7,841 nt of DNA from Planctomycetaceae bacterium (GCA_013360535.1 JABWBL010000145.1:1-7841); one strand, 5' to 3'. Counted from the first letter of the stretch, positions 1 through 7,841 are shown. Notes: generated by a model not told the origin, from the letters alone. Program-made: numbers and translations.

Positions 1-2
1 CG

Positions 3-1316
3 GCGGCGGGACATCTGGGAGAAGCGGCGAAGCGCGTGGGCGAGCTGGCGCAGCTCGCCAAGGAGGCGACGGAGCGCGACCGGCTCGAGCGGGAGCGCGT
101 GCGCCTCGCCGCGCTCGACACCCTGCGCGCATCGATCCTCAAGGAACGCATCACGTCGGCGAAGAAGCTGCAGTTCAACGTGCTCGACAAGAAGCTCGTC
201 GTCAGCGTGCGCGCGCTCGAGGGCGAGTGGATGCTGATGGCCGAGAACCGGCAGGGAATCGAGCGCCTGCCGATCTCGGACTTCTCGCTCGAGCTGCTCG
301 CGAAGGAACTGCCCAATCCCGTCCCGGAAGCGTGGATGAAGCCGTACCTGCAGCTGCTCGCGGGCGAGGGGAAGTCGGTCAAGATCAGCGGCGAGGATCG
401 GGCGCTGAACGACCTGCGCGCGGACGCGTTGCAGGTCGCCGATCGCTTGCAGCAGGGCCTCGTGGCGCTCGATTTCGAGGCGCTCGCCGATCGTGGCGTC
501 CCGCGCGAGCCGACCGCGGCTCTCGACGCCGTCGACGCGCTGCGCAAGCTGCTCGCGACCCGCGCTCGCTCCCCACTCGTGCAGGAGCGCCGCGACGCGC
601 TGCGCGAGTACGCGAGCGCGGTGGTGGGCTTCGCCATGGACGTCAAGCAAGTGCCCAGCCTCTTCGGAGGGCAGTGCGAGATCCTGCCCGACAGCCAGGT
701 GAAGTGGACGCTGCAGTTCGAGAAGGAGAGCGACGCGGCGCTCTTCACGCCGATCCAGGACGGCTGGCAGAACCTGCGCGAGTTCATCTGCACGGGCCGC
801 AGCCTGATCGAGCCGAAACTCGAGCCCCGCGACGGCGTGCTCGCGGTCCGCGGCTCAGGTGCCTGGATCTCTCCGGCTGCGTTCCGCGAGGTCAGCGCAG
901 CGCGCGTGCGTGGCAAGCACACGTGGGACCCGAACATCCGTCCCGGCGAGATGGAGTGCTACCTCCTCCTCGGCTATCGCGAGCCGCAGCGCTACATCGC
1001 GATCTCCGCCACCGCGAGCGTCGTGGCGTTCGACGTCGGAACGAGCGCCTACGCGAGCGAGTTCCGCGAGACGCCTGTCACGGCGAACGTGCCTTACGAG
1101 GCCTCGCTCGCACGCTCCGACGGCAAGCTGCGCATGGCCTGCGGCGACTACACGGCCGCGATCGACGACGTGGTCGGAAGTTCCGGCCACGTGGCCCTTT
1201 TCTCGCAGTACCGCGGCGAATTCCTGCTCGACAGCCTCTCGGTCACCGGCGTTCCCGATCTCGAATTGCTGCGCCCCGCTTTCGTGAAGCGCGAGCTCGC
1301 GAAGCTCGGCCTCTGA
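3..1316 (+). CDS. Uncharacterised protein, coiled N-terminus and beta-rich C-terminal domain (5' partial)
   Basis: I do not recognise this gene. The frame is open to the left edge of the window, so the true start is probably upstream. The first candidate start inside is GTG at 36, but it has no well-placed ribosome binding site, and the residues before it (AAGHLGEAAKR) continue the same charged helix. Counting from that GTG (426 residues), residues 1-45 are Lys/Arg/Glu-rich and likely a coiled coil. Residues 45-120 look mixed alpha/beta, and 120-205 are again helical. From about 210 to the end the pattern is alternating beta strands rich in Gly, Ser and Trp, which recalls jelly-roll or LamG-like domains; that fold is an inference. 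There is no membrane segment or obvious catalytic motif in the visible part. It could be the C-terminal part of a larger multidomain protein. It converges with the aldo/keto reductase gene, with 19 bases between stop codons. Codon use matches the neighbouring host genes. Confidence 0.75.
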   Translation, partial: AAGHLGEAAKRVGELAQLAKEATERDRLERERVRLAALDTLRASILKERITSAKKLQFNVLDKKLVVSVRALEGEWMLMAENRQGIERLPISDFSLELLAKELPNPVPEAWMKPYLQLLAGEGKSVKISGEDRALNDLRADALQVADRLQQGLVALDFEALADRGVPREPTAALDAVDALRKLLATRARSPLVQERRDALREYASAVVGFAMDVKQVPSLFGGQCEILPDSQVKWTLQFEKESDAALFTPIQDGWQNLREFICTGRSLIEPKLEPRDGVLAVRGSGAWISPAAFREVSAARVRGKHTWDPNIRPGEMECYLLLGYREPQRYIAISATASVVAFDVGTSAYASEFRETPVTANVPYEASLARSDGKLRMACGDYTAAIDDVVGSSGHVALFSQYRGEFLLDSLSVTGVPDLELLRPAFVKRELAKLGL

Positions 1317-1335
1317 CGCGTCGCCGGAGCCGCTC

Positions 1336-2364
1336 TCAGGTCTGCCCGACCCAGTCCTGTCCGGCGATCGCGAACCAGCGCGTGCGGATCGAGTCGTAGA
1401 GCTTCTTGTCCAGCGGACCGGCGGCGAGCAACGCGGCGTTCTCGGACCAGCGCTGCGGCTTGGTCGTGCCGACGATCAGCACGTGCACGCCCGGCTGCAT
1501 CGCGGTGAAGCGCAGCGCGATTCCGGCGGGACCGTCGGGGCCGAGCTCCTTGCGATGATCGCCCGCCGCAAACTCGTAGCCCAGCTGCTGCAAGCGACGG
1601 AAATACTCGTGGTGGTAAGCGTTGGTCGGCTTCTCGTCGTACCGCCACACCGCGTTCGCGATCGGGCGCTTGGCGATCACGCCCATGTTGCGCTCGCGCG
1701 CGAGCGGCAGCGTCATGTTGAGCGCCTGCTGGTCGCAGATGTTGATCGAGGTCTCGAGCGCGTCGAAGCGCCCCGACTCGATCGCCCACTTCGCCGCCTG
1801 GCCGTCGCCGCTGTAACCGATGAAGCGCGTCTTGCCCTGCTTCTTCGCGTCCTCGAGCCCGGCGATGCACTCGCCCTTCTTGAGCTCGTCGAGCGAGCAC
1901 GAGTGCAGCAGCACGAGGTCGACCGCATCCGTGCGCAGGCGCGCGAGGCTGCGCTCGACCGACTTCACGACGCCATCGCGCGTCCAGTCCGGCCCCTTCG
2001 CCGGCGCCTCCGCCGTGTGACCGCACTTGGTGAAGAGCAGGAAGTCGCGCCGCCGGTGCGCGATCGCGTCGCCGATCAGCACCTCCGACTCGCGGTAGCA
2101 CTCCGCCGTGTCGATCGTGTTGAGCCCCGCATCGAGCGCCGCGTTCAAGAGCTGGTTCACCGTCTCCGGCGTCGCCTGCTCGTAGCCGATCTCGGCGCCG
2201 CCGAATCCGAGCACCGCGACCTCCATCCCGGTCGCGCCGAACTTGCGCCGCTCGACCCCGCCCCTCTTCCCTCCTCCGCCGGTCGCACAGCCCGCCATCG
2301 ACATCGCCGTCATGGCCGCCGTCACCGCCAGGAACTCACGCCGCGAGGTTGCGTTCGTCTTCAT
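1336..2364 (-). CDS. Aldo/keto reductase, Tat-exported lipoprotein
   Basis: This is an NAD(P)H-dependent oxidoreductase of the aldo/keto reductase superfamily; its substrate cannot be told. The 342-residue length is the usual ~300-residue barrel plus an export signal. Residues 7-12 (SRREFL) are a twin-arginine motif, followed by a hydrophobic stretch and a lipobox-like MAGC with Cys26, so the protein is predicted to cross by Tat already folded with cofactor and then be lipid-anchored. The catalytic tetrad is intact: Asp85 and Tyr90 in DTAECY, Lys113 in LLFTKCG, His154 in LVLLHS. The C-terminal region has a typical nucleotide-binding segment around LIVGTTKPQR. The ATG overlaps the stop of the upstream SulP gene in an ATGA, so translation is probably coupled and no separate promoter is expected. 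Family identity is secure. Lipidation rests on a short, non-ideal lipobox (Met rather than Leu at -3). Confidence 0.93.
   Translation of the reverse strand: MKTNATSRREFLAVTAAMTAMSMAGCATGGGGKRGGVERRKFGATGMEVAVLGFGGAEIGYEQATPETVNQLLNAALDAGLNTIDTAECYRESEVLIGDAIAHRRRDFLLFTKCGHTAEAPAKGPDWTRDGVVKSVERSLARLRTDAVDLVLLHSCSLDELKKGECIAGLEDAKKQGKTRFIGYSGDGQAAKWAIESGRFDALETSINICDQQALNMTLPLARERNMGVIAKRPIANAVWRYDEKPTNAYHHEYFRRLQQLGYEFAAGDHRKELGPDGPAGIALRFTAMQPGVHVLIVGTTKPQRWSENAALLAAGPLDKKLYDSIRTRWFAIAGQDWVGQT
2361..2364 (-). other. ATGA stop/start overlap coupling sulP to the aldo/keto reductase
   Basis: On the minus strand the TGA stop of the SulP gene (2363-2361) overlaps the ATG of the aldo/keto reductase (2364-2362) by two bases. 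Only a weak purine-rich stretch (CTCGGGGA) precedes the ATG. This arrangement normally means termination-reinitiation coupling, so the two proteins are likely made together from one mRNA. Confidence 0.85.
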
Positions 2365-4067
2365 TCCCCGAGACTACCGTCACGCACGCCGGGATTCAGC
2401 CCGACCGTGAGCTCCCGGGCGCGCTCCAACGCTGCAGCGAGCGTGGGAGCGATGTTGCGCTCGCCGATGCGCTCGTGGAACTCGGCCTGCGCCGTCAGGC
2501 GCGCGGGCTGGTCGCGCAGGCCGCAGACGATCAGGTGACGCCCCGAGATGCGCAGGCGGTCGGCGAGGTGCTCGAGCGCGTGCAGTCCGGTGGCGTCGAC
2601 GACGGTCATGTTGCGCAGGCGCAGCACGACGACCGGCGGCAGCGTCTCGAGTTCCCGTTCGACGAGCTCGAGCTTCTCCGTCGCGCCGAACAGGAACGGC
2701 CCGTGGATGCGGAAGATCGCGACGCCGGCGGGAATCGGATTGACCTGCAGGCTGTGCGCGAAGCCCGCCTGAACGTACTCCGGCGTCACGCGCGCCACGG
2801 TCGTCGTCAAGGTCACGTTGCGGATGTAGATCAGCGCCGCGAGGATCATCCCGACCTCGACCGCGACCGTCAGGTCCGCGAGAACGGTCAGCGCGAACGT
2901 GATCGCCCACACCACGATGTCGGACTTGCCGAGCTTGAGGATCTCGGGAATCTCGCGCCACTCGCCCATGTTCCAGGCGACGACCATCAGGATCCCGGCG
3001 AGCACGCACAGCGGGATGTGACCCGCGAGCGGAGCGGCCGCGAGCAGCACGACGAGCAGCGTGAGCGCGTGGACGATGCCCGCGACCGGCGTGCGTGCGC
3101 CCGAGCGGATGTTGGTGGCCGTGCGCGCGATCGCGCCCGTGGCCGGCAGTCCACCGAACAGCGGCGAGAGCACGTTCGCCACGCCCTGTGCGAACAGCTC
3201 GACGTTGGGATTGTGCCGGTCGCCGCTCATGCGGTCGGCGACGACGGCGGAGAGCAGCGACTCGATCGCTCCCAGCATCGCGATCGTCAGCGCGGGTGAG
3301 AGCAGCTCCAGCGCGCCCTGCGCCGAAATGCTCGGGATCGCGAGCGTCGGCAGCCCCTGCGGCACGCCGCCGAAACGTGAACCGACGGTTTCGAGCGGGA
3401 GCCCGAGCGCCGCCACCGCGACGGTGCCGACGAGCAAGGCCACGATCGTGCCCGGCACCCGCGAGCGCAGTCGCGTGAGCGTCACGATCACGACCAGCGT
3501 GAGCACCGCCGTCACCGTCGCCGCCGGCGACACGGTCCCCGCATGCTCCGCGAGCGTGCTCAGGCGCTCGAGGAACTCGCCGGGCACGCGCTCGACCTGC
3601 AGCCCGAAGAAGTCCTTGAGTTGCGTGCTCGCGATCAGCACCGCGATGCCGTTGGTGAAGCCGATCACCACCGGTCGCGGGATGTACTTGACCGCAGTGC
3701 CCAACCCCGTGAGCCCGAGCAGGATCAGCATCACGCCCGCGAGCAGCGTGCAGGCGAACAGCCCGTCGAGCCCGTACTTCGCCACGATGCCCGACACGAC
3801 GACGACGAACGCGCCCGTCGGCCCGCCGATCTGCGTGCGCGAGCCTCCGAGCGCCGAGATCACGAACCCGGCGACGATCGCGCAATACAGTCCTGCCTGC
3901 GGCGCGACGCCCGACGAGATCGCGAATGCCATCGCCAGCGGCAGCGCCACCAGTCCGACCGTCACGCCCGCGACGACGTCCGCCGCGAGCTTCCTGCGGT
4001 CGTACTCACGCAACGTCGCGAGCAACTTGGGCGCGAACGCCGCCTCACCGGCTCCCCCGAGCTTCAC
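2361..4067 (-). CDS. SulP family (SLC26-like) inorganic anion transporter with STAS domain
   Basis: This is an inner-membrane anion transporter of the SulP/SLC26 family. Members carry sulfate, bicarbonate or other anions, and the substrate cannot be decided here. Counting from GTG 4076, residues ~32-425 are hydrophobic with about a dozen membrane segments. The first contains AGVTVGLVALPLAMAFAI; the family landmarks GGPTGAF (84-90), FGGVPQGLP (235-243) and GGLPATGAIARTATNIRSGA (308-327) are present. Residues ~450-555 form a cytoplasmic STAS domain with VVDATGLHALEHL, where DATG replaces the DSSG-like loop of anti-sigma antagonists. Start choice: GTG at 4076 has only weak upstream pairing, whereas GTG at 4067 lies 8 bases after GAGG, so I use 4067 (568 residues); the longer form adds three residues. 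It follows korB after a ~190-base gap, so it probably has its own promoter, although I could not identify one. Its stop overlaps the reductase start. Confidence 0.95.
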   Translation of the reverse strand: MKLGGAGEAAFAPKLLATLREYDRRKLAADVVAGVTVGLVALPLAMAFAISSGVAPQAGLYCAIVAGFVISALGGSRTQIGGPTGAFVVVVSGIVAKYGLDGLFACTLLAGVMLILLGLTGLGTAVKYIPRPVVIGFTNGIAVLIASTQLKDFFGLQVERVPGEFLERLSTLAEHAGTVSPAATVTAVLTLVVIVTLTRLRSRVPGTIVALLVGTVAVAALGLPLETVGSRFGGVPQGLPTLAIPSISAQGALELLSPALTIAMLGAIESLLSAVVADRMSGDRHNPNVELFAQGVANVLSPLFGGLPATGAIARTATNIRSGARTPVAGIVHALTLLVVLLAAAPLAGHIPLCVLAGILMVVAWNMGEWREIPEILKLGKSDIVVWAITFALTVLADLTVAVEVGMILAALIYIRNVTLTTTVARVTPEYVQAGFAHSLQVNPIPAGVAIFRIHGPFLFGATEKLELVERELETLPPVVVLRLRNMTVVDATGLHALEHLADRLRISGRHLIVCGLRDQPARLTAQAEFHERIGERNIAPTLAAALERARELTVGLNPGVRDGSLGE

Positions 4068-4072
4068 GCCAC

Positions 4073-4079
4073 CCACCTC
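4073..4079 (-). promoter_or_regulatory. Ribosome binding site favouring the 4067 start of the SulP gene
   Basis: The minus strand reads GAGGTGG from 4079 to 4073, and its GAGG core (4079-4076) sits 8 bases upstream of GTG 4067. The same bases include the alternative GTG at 4076, which lacks a comparable site of its own. This decides the start only by nine bases. Confidence 0.5.
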
Positions 4080-4211
4080 GGGCCTGGACTTGGAGGCGCT
4101 CGACGCATGCGCTCATCCTAGTCCGTCGAGCCCGCGGCTCGGCTACGCGCTCCTTCGCATTCCGGCCCCTTCGTTGCACTTGCAAGCATTGCCGCCTGCC
4201 CGCAAATGGCA

Positions 4212-4245
4212 CGGGCCGCGCGCCCGGTGAGGAGCGAGCGGCCCG
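4212..4245 (-). terminator. Hairpin downstream of korB, possible weak intrinsic terminator
   Basis: A perfect 8-base inverted repeat, CGGGCCGC at 4212-4219 and GCGGCCCG at 4238-4245, encloses an 18-base loop about 22 bases after the korB stop. On the minus strand it is followed by GTGCCATTTGCG, with only three consecutive T residues, so it is a poor classical terminator. It may still stabilise the 3' end of the korAB transcript. A second small hairpin (CGAGCC-CGC-GGCTCG) lies at 4127-4141. The remaining bases between korB and the SulP gene hold no ORF or promoter I can defend. Confidence 0.4.
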
Positions 4246-4266
4246 CGATTCGAAGCGCTGGACGCG

Positions 4267-5265
4267 TCAGGAAACGGTCCAGGTCTCGCCGGAGTGGATC
4301 AGCTTCTCGAGCGAGCCCTTGCCGCGCGCGGCCTGGGCCTTCTGGATCTGCTGGTGGATGCCTTCGTCGAAGGTCGGCGCGGAGACGTCGCGGAAGATGC
4401 CGATCGGACGCGGCAGCTCCGGGTGCGAGTCCATCTGGCTCATCACGAACGCCGGGCCGGGCGAGTGCGTGTCGGAGCGCCAGGTCTGGGCCTCGGCGGC
4501 CGGGCACACGACCGGCTCCCAGCCGTCGATCTTGATGCCCTTGTCGTGGTCCTTGCCGAACACCATCGGCTGGCCCGGGCGCAGGTCGACGGTCTTGTCG
4601 TCGCGCACGGTCTTCTCGGCCACCTTGTCGAAGGCGCCGTCGTTGAAGATCACGCAGTTCTGGTAGATCTCGACGAAGGCCGCACCCTTGTGGTGCGCGG
4701 CGGCGAGCAGCACCTGCTCCATGTGCTTCTGGTGCGTGTCGATCGTGCGGGCCACGAACGTGGCACCGCAGCCGAGCGCGAAGCTCACCGGATCGAAGGG
4801 CCGGTCGACCGAACCCATCGGCGAGGTCTTGGTCTTGATGCCCTGCGGCGACGTCGGCGAGAACTGGCCCTTCGTCAGGCCGTAGATCTCGTTGTTGAAG
4901 AGCAGGATCTTGACGTCGACGTTGCGGCGCAGGATGTGCGCCATGTGGTTGCCGCCGATCGACAGGCCGTCGCCGTCGCCGGTGACGAGCCACACCGAAA
5001 GGTTCGGGTTGGCGGTCTTGATCCCCGTGGCGAACGCCGGAGCGCGCCCGTGGATCGTGTGGAACCCGTAGGAGTTCATGTAGTACGGGAAGCGGCTCGA
5101 GCAGCCGATGCCCGACACGAAGCAGAGCTGGTGGCGCGGGATGCCCAGCGTCGCCATCACGCCCTGCACGCAGTTCAGGATCGCGTAGTCCCCGCAGCCG
5201 GGGCACCAGCGCACGTCCTGGTCGGACTTGAAGTCCTTCTTGGTCAGCACTTGGGAGTCGGCCAC
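4267..5265 (-). CDS. korB: 2-oxoacid:ferredoxin oxidoreductase subunit beta
   Basis: This is the thiamine diphosphate and iron-sulfur subunit of a two-subunit cytoplasmic 2-oxoacid:ferredoxin oxidoreductase, most likely for 2-oxoglutarate. With KorA it interconverts 2-oxoglutarate + CoA with succinyl-CoA + CO2, using ferredoxin. The 332 residues fit the family. Cys21 and Cys24 (WCPGCGDYAIL), Cys55 (SGIGCSSR) and Cys186 (LGCGATFVA) match the four ligands of the single 4Fe-4S cluster in this class. The ThDP/Mg site is GDGDGLSIGGNH (96-107) followed by NNEIYGLTKGQFSPTS from residue 124. The GTG start at 5265 is preceded by GGAG at 5279-5276 with ten bases between, inside the end of korA; the korA stop is 3 bases upstream. 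There is no polyferredoxin domain and no separate delta or gamma subunit gene, as expected for the KorAB type. Substrate preference between 2-oxoglutarate and other 2-oxoacids is inferred from overall resemblance. Confidence 0.95.
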   Translation of the reverse strand: MADSQVLTKKDFKSDQDVRWCPGCGDYAILNCVQGVMATLGIPRHQLCFVSGIGCSSRFPYYMNSYGFHTIHGRAPAFATGIKTANPNLSVWLVTGDGDGLSIGGNHMAHILRRNVDVKILLFNNEIYGLTKGQFSPTSPQGIKTKTSPMGSVDRPFDPVSFALGCGATFVARTIDTHQKHMEQVLLAAAHHKGAAFVEIYQNCVIFNDGAFDKVAEKTVRDDKTVDLRPGQPMVFGKDHDKGIKIDGWEPVVCPAAEAQTWRSDTHSPGPAFVMSQMDSHPELPRPIGIFRDVSAPTFDEGIHQQIQKAQAARGKGSLEKLIHSGETWTVS

Positions 5266-5268
5266 GGT

Positions 5269-7044
<1,776 letters not shown>

Positions 7045-7101
7045 GCCGTCGCCGGAGTCGCCGGCGAAGCGGATGGTGACCTGATCGAGCGTCTTGGTGT
7101 C
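7045..7101 (-). other. korA: In-frame N-terminal extension of KorA without a start codon
   Basis: Directly upstream of ATG 7044 the same frame encodes DTKTLDQVTIRFAGDSGDG, which is the usual N-terminus of KorA proteins ahead of MQ(I/L)TG. The frame stays open to a TGA at 7197-7195 but contains no ATG, GTG or TTG. Just upstream, at 7105-7114, the minus strand reads CCCCGCCCCC. Removing one C there would put this segment in frame with the upstream ATGs at 7156 and 7399. The segment is clearly KorA coding sequence; how it is started is unresolved. Confidence 0.85.
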
Positions 7102-7117
7102 GCGGGGGCGGGGCGAG

Positions 7118-7429
7118 GCCGACCCGCGCCAGGTCGATCGTCGCGACCTCGCGCATCCGCTTGCCGCCGAGCGTCGAGACGGGGCCCGGATCGGTCACCG
7201 AGACCCTGTCCATCAGCCAGTACCGGGGGCCGTTGAGGAGGACGAGGTCGGCGCCGGCCTCGTCGGCGAGCGCGGCCGCGTCGAGCGACTCCCACCAGCC
7301 CTGGCGGCAGTTGTTGAGCCCGTAGGAGTTGTTGATCCTCGCGATCGGCGCCGGCGAGAGGAAGACCGTGAAGATCTCGCAGTAGCGCGTGTCGCGCATT
7401 CCCGAGTCCTTGATCGCGGCGCCGGCCGC
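7118..7429 (-). pseudogene. Fragment of an uncharacterised protein family (RYCEIF...NGPRYWLMD), C-terminal half missing
   Basis: A third minus-strand frame encodes AAGAAIKDSGMRDTRYCEIF, then INNSYGLNNCRQGWWESLD, GADLVLLNGPRYWLMDRV and GGKRMREVATIDL. I recognise this as the first half of a family of conserved hypothetical proteins, from memory of the NGPRYW...MR.VAT pattern; no function is known to me. The usual second half, with its Tyr/Trp-rich strands, is absent: after ATIDLARVG the sequence becomes the 5' end of korA in a shifted frame. An ATG at 7399 follows AAGGA (7411-7407) with 7 bases between, so translation could start there and would run on into an out-of-frame shadow of korA. No signal peptide is seen. 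Codons almost all end in G or C and include AGG for Arg, unlike the fragment to its right. It could be a decayed gene, or a piece joined by an assembly error. Confidence 0.6.
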
Positions 7430-7841
7430 GCGTTCAAATCGGCCAGGGCACTCGCGCCAAACTGACGAAGGTGGCTCGCTTCATAGATCATCTGCGCCGC
7501 TTCGAGCGGAAAGTAATGGGCCGTCCGCGGCGGCGTCCGGTTGCCGGCGCTCGGCTCCGCGCGCGCCGGCCAATCGCCCGTCAGGCAGAGTACGTTATGC
7601 ACCTCGTTGGCAGAAAGCCCGACCAGCGCATCCAGATAGCTCCGCGGATCGAGATCCCGGCCGCATAAGTGCAGGATCGCCTCCCCTTGGTACTCGCCGA
7701 CGCAACGCGCCAGGCTCAGCGCCGCGACACGCGGGACGCCTGCATGGTTGCTCGTCACGTTGATCGCGTCGGCCATCTGGGCCAAGGCGCGAATCCGGTC
7801 GCGCATGCGGTCCAGGCCTTGCTCGGTGGAGGGTGTGCAAA
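7213..7841 (-). CDS. Methylenetetrahydrofolate reductase-like protein, partial at both ends
   Basis: The frame enters from the right edge and reads TPSTEQGLDRMRDRIRALAQ, ADAINVTSNHAGVPRVAALS, EAILHLCGRDLDPRSYLDAL, NVLCLTGDWP and then AAQMIYEASHLRQFG. This follows the N-terminal half of the MTHFR flavoprotein barrel: the strand carrying DAINVT.N, the H-C-R-D region and the NVL.LTGD turn. MTHFR reduces 5,10-methylene- to 5-methyl-tetrahydrofolate in the cytoplasm. Reliable similarity ends near 7432; from there to the stop at 7215-7213 the frame is a shadow of the NGPRYW fragment, so the C-terminal half of the barrel is missing. The start lies outside the window: the ATG at 7806 is internal, because conserved TP..G..LDR residues precede it. 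Codon use is more relaxed than in korA (TTA, GTA, CTT, TCT, TAT, CAT, repeated GAT), suggesting a different origin. A non-catalytic MTHFR-like relative is also possible. Confidence 0.65.
   Translation of the reverse strand, partial: CTPSTEQGLDRMRDRIRALAQMADAINVTSNHAGVPRVAALSLARCVGEYQGEAILHLCGRDLDPRSYLDALVGLSANEVHNVLCLTGDWPARAEPSAGNRTPPRTAHYFPLEAAQMIYEASHLRQFGASALADLNARPAPRSRTRECATRATARSSRSSSRRRRSRGSTTPTGSTTAARAGGSRSTRPRSPTRPAPTSSSSTAPGTG
7415..7430. repeat. Short GC-only inverted repeat at the MTHFR / NGPRYW-fragment junction
   Basis: CGCGGC at 7415-7420 and GCCGCG at 7425-7430 form a perfect 6-base stem with a 4-base loop, exactly where similarity passes from the MTHFR frame to the next fragment. 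It also contains the overlapping palindromes GGCGCC, GCCGGC and CGGCCG. In such GC-rich DNA this may be chance, but its position makes it a candidate for the physical joint. Confidence 0.4.

Noticed and set aside
1148..3885. Long alternative frames overlapping the reductase and SulP genes on both strands
   Set aside because: The genes beneath them have intact family motifs throughout. The alternatives are Arg-rich, motif-free and typical of high-GC spurious frames.
4127..4141. Hairpin CGAGCC-CGC-GGCTCG as terminator or attenuator before the SulP gene
   Set aside because: It has only a 6-base stem, no following T-run and no conserved leader features. Such repeats are common by chance at this GC content.
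4141..4200. Possible promoter for the SulP gene with TTGCAA as a -35 box on the minus strand
   Set aside because: At 17-base spacing the -10 position reads GAATGC, which does not resemble TATAAT. I cannot support a promoter.
7131..7149. Inverted repeat AGGTCG / CGACCT as an operator upstream of korA
   Set aside because: It lies inside the coding sequence of the NGPRYW fragment (ATIDLAR codons), and six-base arms are weak evidence for an operator.

Overview
The window comes from a high-GC bacterium with a strong preference for G or C in third codon positions. A Tat-dependent aldo/keto reductase lipoprotein, a two-subunit 2-oxoacid:ferredoxin oxidoreductase and a large uncharacterised protein with a coiled N-terminus and beta-rich C-terminus would fit Planctomycetota or a similar phylum. 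That placement is a weak inference; there is no rRNA or other phylogenetic marker here.

Layout. Positions 3-1316 (+) hold the 3' part of an unrecognised gene. All other genes lie on the minus strand, so they are transcribed from high to low coordinates. The two blocks meet tail to tail with only 19 bases between stop codons. In minus-strand transcription order there is a methylenetetrahydrofolate reductase fragment (to the right edge), a fragment of an uncharacterised family marked by NGPRYWLMD, korA (gamma-alpha fusion) and korB. About 190 bases with a GC-rich hairpin follow, then a SulP anion transporter with a C-terminal STAS domain, then an aldo/keto reductase lipoprotein whose start codon overlaps the SulP stop (ATGA).

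How the genes work together. KorA and KorB form a heterodimer that interconverts 2-oxoglutarate + CoA + oxidised ferredoxin with succinyl-CoA + CO2 + reduced ferredoxin (or acts on a related 2-oxoacid). Their stop and start are 3 bases apart, so they are co-translated. SulP and the reductase form a second coupled pair, a membrane transporter and an exported lipid-anchored oxidoreductase. No functional link between the two pairs can be shown from the sequence.

The oddest part is the right-hand ~740 bases. Three coding fragments in the same orientation abut: the MTHFR fragment loses its C-terminal part, the next fragment lacks its C-terminal half, and korA has its conserved N-terminus in frame but no ATG, GTG or TTG start for it. 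Codon usage also differs between the fragments. The simplest readings are a chimeric or misassembled contig end, or a real recombination/pseudogene zone, perhaps with a one-base error in a C-tract just before korA. I did not find a convincing new biological system; this junction zone is what most needs checking.
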